Position numbers and translations under genes: made by a program. 64,000 nt of DNA from Mastigias papua (lineage: Eukaryota > Cnidaria > Scyphozoa > Rhizostomeae > Mastigiidae), in NCBI GenBank assembly GCA_964019165.1, contig OZ025280.1:10782428-10846427 (forward strand), in the 5' to 3' direction. This document shows, piece by piece, positions 58,119-64,000 of this stretch. The notes beneath the pieces were generated by a model that saw only the letters and a list, made by a program, of their open reading frames with translations, made no database searches and was not told where the DNA came from. The first letter of the stretch is position 1. Each line of letters begins with the position of its first letter.

Positions 58119-58746
58119 TTTAATTCTGAAGTTGGCCAAGTTCCGTGGCAAATGAACATGATAAGACGAACATCAAACCCATTTGACTTATAAGGAGGAG
58201 ACTGAGTAAAGAACCCAAAATTGTGTTCAAAAAAGAAATTTTCTGCTCATTCATTATAAAAGTAGTGTTATAAACAACATTCAACAAATAGCTTCAGAAA
58301 GGTGTAGGTCAAAAACAGTTCATGAAGAGACACTAAAAACTATTAATGAAAAAATACAAAGCAGAGAAAAAGTACTTGCAAGATATTTTATTTTCTTTGG
58401 CAGATCAAGTTTGGGATCCAAGTCAGCACTTCCAAAAAATATTTCTCCTGTATATATTTACATATATATATGCACAGAGATATCAAAAAGCAAATCAATG
58501 TGTATCCTTTTTTTTACCCAAACAGTTATTGGATTCCTTCTCACTGCAATGTTGACAAAGCAAAGGGGGCATTTATTGGAGATGGATATATAAAAGAATG
58601 TAAAACTTTCCTTTTAGAAAATACATTACTTCAAAAACTGTGAAGTGCTGCACTAATGAACCAAAGACTATTATCTTCAACACTTCAACGAAGTGCAAAA
58701 TGACTGTTACTGAATAATGATACTATGGCTTAAGTTTCTAATTATG
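58119..58746. other. spacer inside Harbinger 2
   Basis: AT-rich DNA between the convergent genes. No coding signal. Confidence 0.5.
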
Positions 58747-60383
58747 TTACTGTGCATTGTGGTAATCAAATTCATACTTTAATAAAACCTGCTGTATTTC
58801 AATTTTTGCTTCCCTGTTTGCTCTGGGTTCTAAATTTTTCAGCAAGGGCACAATACTGTTTGCAAATGCAGCATCAGCATCCATTACAGTTGGTTTATCT
58901 TCCTCTTTCTTTAATGCCTCAATAATTGCAACATCAACATCTGGACTTACTGCTTTCTTCTTTATCCTCTTTGCCTCTCTTGGTGTGGAGACTTCAAATG
59001 ACACAGAGTAAGTACCCTCTTTCTCTTGGCCATGGGATATATTTAAAGGACTTCCTTGTTGTGAATCAGAGTCATTTCTCATATCACAATGTATGTTGCT
59101 TATAGCAAGTCTGTTTGAATTGGAGTCCTTGATGAACTGCAGGTCAGTAAAGAAACGGCACTTTGGTAAGGTTTGATATGCTGCTCCAGAGTGAGTCAGT
59201 AACTCTCTTTTTTGTGGCACTTTGTAAAGACGTCTCTTAGGTTCTTCCATACTTTTTTAAGTGTTTCCTCTGGAATAGACTTTGTTTCCCATAAAAAATT
59301 AATCAAATATTAACTATTGACCATAAAACACTAGCATATACAGAAATGGAAAAATGCATGACTTTTTCTTTTAGACAAATGTATTACAGGGTGGCCACTC
59401 ATTCTTTACAATGACATTCCATGACTTTCCAGGATATCCTCCAGGAGTTTTTTGGAGAACCTAATCACTCTTTAGTGTTAGTCATGTGCTATATATTAGC
59501 TTTTGGAAACATAATGATCCTTTCAGTTGAGCTGCCAAGTTGTTGGTTGGATGAGCAGTCATAGTGGACAAACATGGGGGTCTGGGGGTTTGTCCCCTAG
59601 AAACAATTTAGAAGTAAACTCTATATGATGTCTATATGATGACAGAACATGCATCCATGCTAATCGTATCTGGCATTAGTTCTTACAAATAACATAACCT
59701 ATTTCACAACTGAACATGAAATCAAAATAGTAGAGGACTAGTAGAAACAGCCTAGCTGCCAAAAAGCTGGGAATTTGCTCAAGTATGGAAGAAGCTGGGA
59801 TTCAAGGAGATTGCCCTCAGGAATATCGTCTAATAGTATACTTTCTTTAGAAATTGCATTCCAGGCAGTTCCCGGAGTAGTGGACACCCTGCATTACAGA
59901 GGAACTCTGAAGACAAACCATTTCACAGAATTGCTGTTCTTGAAGACCGATCTATTTTAAAGCATCTTGCATGAGCTTACAAATGTAAATATTGGGCTTC
60001 TATGATATCAGCCAAACTGCATGCACAATTTCGAAGCTATTCTGAACTAAAACAACACTTACAAGCAGAAATACATACACTTGAAAGGTATTAGGCGTAA
60101 TACAATTATTGTATAAAAGGGAGCCCCACATGATTTAATTTAGCACAGAGATAGACATACCATCTTTTCCAGGCTTTTGTGATAGGGCCTTCTAGGCTGC
60201 TCTCACAACACCTCCCGAATCATTGAATCCTCTGCACTTCGTGTCCCAGATGCAACGAAAAGTCTTAACCTCTTCTATTAAAATCTCCTCCAGCTGATGA
60301 TGCGAGGAGAAATTTCTGACTACCTCACCTTCCTCATTAACCATTGACCAACAATCCCTGCTGCACGCTTCAACATCCGCCAT
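58747..60383 (-). pseudogene. Harbinger 2 accessory gene: MADF and BESS domains, two exons
   Basis: Exon 1 (60383 to ~60158) starts MADVEACSRD and holds the first half of a MADF domain (EEVKTFRCIWDTKCRGFND), a TAG where Trp is expected (VVRAA*KALSQ), and ends at GGTATGTC. Exon 2 begins after CCAG at ~59272 with the second MADF half (LKKVWKNLRDVFTKCH), slips one base in an A run near 59205, then continues ELLTHSGAAYQTLPKCRFF, a Ser-rich and basic linker (AKRIKKKAVS), and a BESS motif (DADAAFANSIVPLLKNL..IQQVLLKYEF). MADF binds DNA and BESS mediates protein contacts. This is the usual partner of Harbinger transposases. Confidence 0.82.
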
Positions 60384-60409
60384 TTTAACTATATTCCTTT
60401 AACTTTAGA

Positions 60410-61699
60410 GTTTAACCTGATGGTTCTTTAATTACCAAGGCCTTGAAACACAGAAGAATATCGCTGGAGAATCTTGGCAAGGCCTTTATCTGTGTGAAGA
60501 TGTGAGCTTTGTAAGGCATTTATTTGAAGCTGAATAGGGCCTAATTCCTGTGCAGTCTGAAGTGAGAGTATACATTCACTGTCCTTCCCATTTACTACAT
60601 AAATTGTACCTGCAGTGCATTTCTTCTTGGTTTCAATAAGGGTGTCAACTTTGCCAAGAAAATCCACTGGGATTTTACTCTGGTAAGGGTAAGCTTTTGT
60701 GCTCATGTGGAGGAGCTTGACATTTTGCAAATGGGCAAAAGTGTCAGAGTCAATCACATTTATGGTGGCACCACTATCCACAATAGCTTTAGACTTGTGG
60801 CCTTCAACAGTAATCAATGCCATTGGTGTGCGTGGACTATCTTATGAAATTGCATACATATATTTGTCCTAAGAACAAGATGAAGACTCAATATGTTTCC
60901 ATGGGCGAAGTTGTGGTTTGAGCTTTCTATGTGATTTGCCTCTTTTAGTCCTGCGATCAGCGTGGCCTTCTTTACTTCTGCACATGACATCAAAATGACC
61001 TTGTTTACCTCACATTCTGCATTTCTTTCCTTTCGCAGGGCATTCATCTTTGTGAGGGTAATCCCCACCACAAGTATAGCATTTCTTGCCTGCATTGCTA
61101 ACGGATTTTAAAGGATGTACAACAGCAGCGTTAGTCTCGTTGGATTCAATCTCTCGAGTTTGAAATGTACTCATTTCTTCACATCTACCACCCAGTAGCA
61201 TTTGTTGAAGATTGTAAGCAGGGTCACGTAATGCCCTTTGATGAATTCATGAGGAAATACCACCAGCCACAATTTGTTGTTCGATTTCAAATTCCAAATC
61301 TTGAAAATCACTGGCAGTAGAAAGGGGTCTCAAACGTGTATGGTACTGATCTAATGTCTCCCCTTGCTCTTGTTTGGCCACACGAAAGCGATAAACCTCA
61401 TAACAGCGATTCTGTTCAGGCTCAAAATGGGTGGTAAGCTTCGTCTTTGCCGTATCGTAATCATCTGCACTCCCTGTATCGTATAAATGTTGAAAAGTTT
61501 CCCGTACACCACTGCCTGCAAGGTATAACAAATTTATATAACCAGGTTTCCTGGTTGTATTGGTAATCCCACTGGCAGTTACAAACATTTTGAAATCCGC
61601 AAGCCATGTCCACCATTTTGAAGCAAGACTAGACCCTACTTCAGCATCTGGCTGAAACTCAGGTACTGGCAGTATGTGGAAACCTTGAGCCATGGTCAC
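60410..61699 (-). pseudogene. gypsy 2 gag, zinc knuckles, protease and RT start
   Basis: Gag begins at 61699 (MTMAQGFHILPVPEFQPDAE) and shows the gypsy capsid segment KTKLTTHFEPEQNRCYEVYR and GETLDQYHTRLRPL. A frame change near 61240 leads to the first knuckle CYTCGGDYPHKDEC. In the second knuckle the second Cys codon is TGA (61010-61012; CRM*GKQGHFDVMC). Another stop occurs near 60860. Protease follows: KAIVDSGATINVID at ~60790. It ends with the linker before RT (LAKILQRYSSVFQGLG), where one deleted base causes TAA at 60428. All steps are on the minus strand, in normal order. Truncated by Harbinger 2. Confidence 0.8.
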
Positions 61700-61715
61700 A
61701 TTTACCTCATCGCCA

Positions 61716-61767
61716 TTAAAAACTCTGTGGGTTTAGACAGTAGTGATGACAACTCTCTGAACAAAAC
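61716..61767 (-). repeat. gypsy 2 5' LTR remnant
   Basis: 52 bp matching the inner end of the 3' LTR at 56461-56512 (CACTAC.GTCTAA.CCCACA on the minus strand). The outer ~100 bp of the LTR is missing. Confidence 0.65.
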
Positions 61768-61975
61768 TGGCGCAGAGGTGTCAAGTGAGCATGTCAGAGG
61801 GTATAGGAAAGCAATGGCAATAAGTCGAAAGTGGAATATCTCAGCAAAAAGAACAGATATGGAAAAATCCCTCCTTTGTGAGTAAATAGACCCCAAGGAG
61901 AACCTCTAAACCGAGTTTGATAACGATCCCCCAACAGGCCTAGGAGGAGAAATGTCATTAAAATTGGGCACAAAT
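61768..61975. other. spacer, no gene seen
   Basis: Nothing recognised. Confidence 0.4.
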
Positions 61976-62048
61976 GGGTCACGTGGTACAAATTCGAGCA
62001 ATCTGATTGGTTTGGCATAAAGTATCATATAGGCATCTTAGTATATAG
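61976..62048. repeat. 71-bp block shared with 13822-13892
   Basis: GGTCACGTGGTACAAAT..GAGCAATCTGATTGGTTTGGCATAAA.TATCATATAGGCATCTTAGTATATAG, with only a few differences. Here it lies directly before FB6. At 13.8 kb it ends the FB1-attached body. Confidence 0.85.
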
Positions 62049-62051
62049 TGA

Positions 62052-62667
62052 CTAGCGGTTTTTTTTGATAGCCCGCTAGACGCGGGCTCCCCTACCCCAA
62101 TTACCCGCTGACCCTGTCAAAATCACTTTGCAAATTAGCCTTGGAAAGACTAACGCAGTGCCCCCACGAAAGGTTGCATGGTCCGCATTGTCGATGAGCA
62201 TGGATGAAAAAGCTCGCATAGGATCAAGAGAAGTTGACGTCATTGGAGCACGTGACATCCGGCCTTTGCAATGGTCAAATCGATTCAAATTTGACAGAAA
62301 ACAGTTGTGCAAAAATGCTCGGATACCTGCTCTAGGCTATGGGACTTTCGGACAATCTTCTTCATCTTCTAAAGCCCCATAGCCTAGCGCAGGTATCCGA
62401 GCATTTTTGCACAACTGTTTTCTGTCAAAGTTTAATCGATTTGACCATTGCAAAGGCCGGATGTCACGTGCTCCAATGACGTCAACTTCTCTTGATCCTA
62501 TGCGAGCTTTTTCATCCATGCTCATCGACAATGCGGACCATGCAACCTTTCGTGGGGGCACTGCGTTAGTCTTTCCAAGGCTAATTTGCAAAGTGATTTT
62601 GACAGGGCCAGCGGGTAATTGGGGTAGGGGAGCCCGCGTCTAGCGGGCTATCAAAAAAAACCGCTAG
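62052..62667. mobile_element. foldback element FB6 (subfamily B), almost perfect palindrome
   Basis: 616 bp. Arms of ~290 bp start CTAGCGGTTTTTTTTGATAG. The two arms are so similar that the same 84-residue ORF appears on both strands with only a few changes. The loop is near 62342-62376. TGACGTCA occurs in each arm (62235-62242, 62477-62484). No coding function is inferred. Confidence 0.92.
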
Positions 62668-64000
62668 TCTCCAGTACATACAAAAAGTATTTAAGTAGTG
62701 CAAATGGCCGTTACATTAAACTACTAAAGGAAGCACATTATGTATAGTCTTTAGCATCATTCAGTATGATCTAGGCATTACAGTTGGCTATATGCAATAA
62801 AACTACCTCAGAAGTTTATAGTCTATGTGTTCAAAATTAAACCACTATTCCTTTGTAATCCTACAGCAAACTCACAGGTCACAATACTATGGGCCAAAAT
62901 CATGTAAGTGACTGCTAAACTCTTGTCAAAACCATAAAGTTGTAACTCTTAAGAGTAAGTGATAAAATTTAGAGACTGCATCATCACATAAAATTTAAAA
63001 CAATAGTTATGTATTAGATGGGAGGGGGGCTTTATATGTCTATTCAATACAATACAATTAAGGGTGCTAGCTGTAATTAATACAAAAGTGTAACAACATA
63101 TCACCACATGCAGAATGATAAATCAAAAGTGATAATGCTAGTGGTAACTACTGATATGCAAAAGTGATACAGGCTTGTGACAAAATCATACAGGCAGGCA
63201 ATCAGGTAATATACTGCTACAAATCTGGTCTAGGGACATCAATTGGGCACACCTTGTAATAGTACACACTTTTGAAACTCCAATAATATTTAGATTCAAG
63301 TAGGTTGTTTGACATGGCGATGCCTAATGATACTGTTTGATTCAAGTGCATCACTGCTGAAGAATATTCCTAAGAGATGCTCTAGAATAGTCAATAAAGA
63401 CTTCAAATTCAAAAACTGTGTATGAATGTGGCATAAGCTTGTATACATAATAATCTCTTAGAGCAAGCCCCTCATAATATTTGATTATGAAGACTACTGT
63501 TCAGTGAGCTTGGGACTGGAAGGTGGGGCTCCAGGGATGAAGTCTACACAATACACATACTTGTTATCCAAAACTACTTCACCAACAAACATAATGTTAT
63601 CATGTGCAGAATGATTTATGGAAATCATTAATGGTGTCTATAACAAATCATCTCAGCAAGGCACAGAGCTGGTTTGCCAGGAAAAGATCATTTAGTATCA
63701 AAGTGCCCACATGCAAATTCAACCAAACACTAAAGCATATAGTGAATACAAATAATAGACTGTTGTAACTAAAGGGTGTTAGACTGCTGGTAGTACATAG
63801 GAAATTAGTAAAGTACTATACTGAATGAAGCCTTGTGAATGAGTTACTTATGTGGGTTGAATACAAAGCTAACTTAGAATACAATATCAGTGTAAATACA
63901 TCAAGACGCAACTACCGTAAAACGCACGGTACTATACACCATATTATCAGCGAATTAGTAGATAAAATATCTGTATAAGGCTTGGCACTTTTAACTATAA
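62668..64000. repeat. repeat body after FB6, cut by the window edge
   Basis: It contains the CAGAATGATTTATGGAAATCATTAATGG unit (63607) and a weaker one at ~63113, as in the bodies after FB1 and between FB2 and FB3. No gene seen. Confidence 0.55.

Larger units (their letters stand above)
56801..60409. mobile_element. PIF/Harbinger element 2, right end lost
   Basis: Left end GGCCAGTTTCCACTTGAGCG, a Harbinger-style TIR, starts at 56801 directly after gypsy 2 coding DNA. It contains a plus-strand DDE transposase and a minus-strand MADF-BESS gene, convergent as in Harbinger 1. No matching TIR is found before gypsy 2 DNA resumes (~60410), only ~25 bp from the MADF start codon. The right end was thus deleted, perhaps together with the gypsy core. 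Confidence 0.75.
56460..61767 (-). mobile_element. Ty3/gypsy element 2, core lost, Harbinger 2 in the gap
   Basis: The minus-strand order is LTR remnant (61767-61716), possible primer-binding region directly after it (TGGCGATGAGG), gag, zinc knuckles, protease, start of RT (to ~60410), then Harbinger 2, then the last ~42 codons of pol (56800-56678), polypurine tract and 3' LTR. The RT, RNase H and integrase core that belongs between ~60410 and 56800 is absent. The element therefore suffered both an insertion and a large deletion. Confidence 0.75.

Noticed and set aside
62128..62591. The same 84-residue protein on both strands
   Set aside because: It is only the product of the FB6 palindrome: both arms translate alike, and the frame is not kept in other foldback copies.
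1..64000. tRNA or rRNA genes
   Set aside because: No cloverleaf with A and B box, and no rRNA core sequence was recognised by eye; a tRNAscan run would be decisive.

Overview
The window looks like intergenic DNA from an invertebrate animal with a TE-rich, AT-rich genome. The families fit a sponge, a cnidarian or another early-branching metazoan, but I cannot name the species. They are PIF/Harbinger with separate DNA-binding accessory genes, hAT with a TTF/DUF4371-type layout, Tc1/mariner, the animal Mutator-like family, Dong/R4-like and R2/NeSL-like retrotransposons with a restriction-like endonuclease, Penelope-like, Ty3/gypsy and BEL/Pao. Introns have GT/AG borders and coding exons are short. 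I saw no rRNA, tRNA, CRISPR array, operon or bacterial signal. Almost every gene is a transposon gene. The only non-transposon candidates are a duplicated zinc-knuckle exon at the left edge and a SAM-domain gene around 42.4-46.5 kb.

Left part (1-19.8 kb). A duplicated zinc-knuckle exon (1-692) precedes non-coding DNA. A complete 6.8-kb Harbinger element (3624-10434, 3-bp target duplication TCA) has its transposase cut by a complete hAT element (6150-9596, 8-bp target duplication GTGGTATT). Without the hAT the Harbinger reading frame is continuous. Next come foldback hairpin FB1 (10903-11440), a repeat body linked to it (11441-13892), and a decayed but structurally complete Tc1 element (15073-16511).

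Middle (19.8-41 kb). A Dong/R4-like element on the minus strand abuts a TTA/TAA microsatellite, its expected kind of target. It lies back to back with a nearly intact retrotransposon on the plus strand (23290-26351, one TGA and one frameshift). Two 590-bp hairpins (FB2, FB3) then bracket about 11.5 kb of repeat DNA into which a Mutator-like element (31278-34406) has inserted. That stretch also holds several tandem duplications and an unusual array of palindromic 23-bp units.

Right part (41-64 kb). A SAM-domain gene whose spliced frame can be followed is cut by an LTR retrotransposon. The same gene, or a neighbour, may end in a PCNA-binding-like peptide. Convergent to it is a broken minus-strand gene (47437-48172) of a DDE-like family that I recognise from animal genomes but cannot name. 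Two 5'-truncated Penelope-like copies lie head to head. A TA-flanked G-rich element follows. Then come a BEL/Pao polyprotein relic, a gypsy element that has lost its RT-integrase core, and a second Harbinger (with a MADF-BESS gene) sitting in that gap. FB6, an almost perfect 616-bp palindrome, starts another repeat body that runs off the window.

Overall the window records layered insertions: hAT in Harbinger, gypsy in a SAM gene, Harbinger in gypsy, Mutator in foldback body, MITE in a tandem repeat. The foldback family, six copies in two subfamilies attached to a larger non-coding repeat, is the most frequent element and the least explained.
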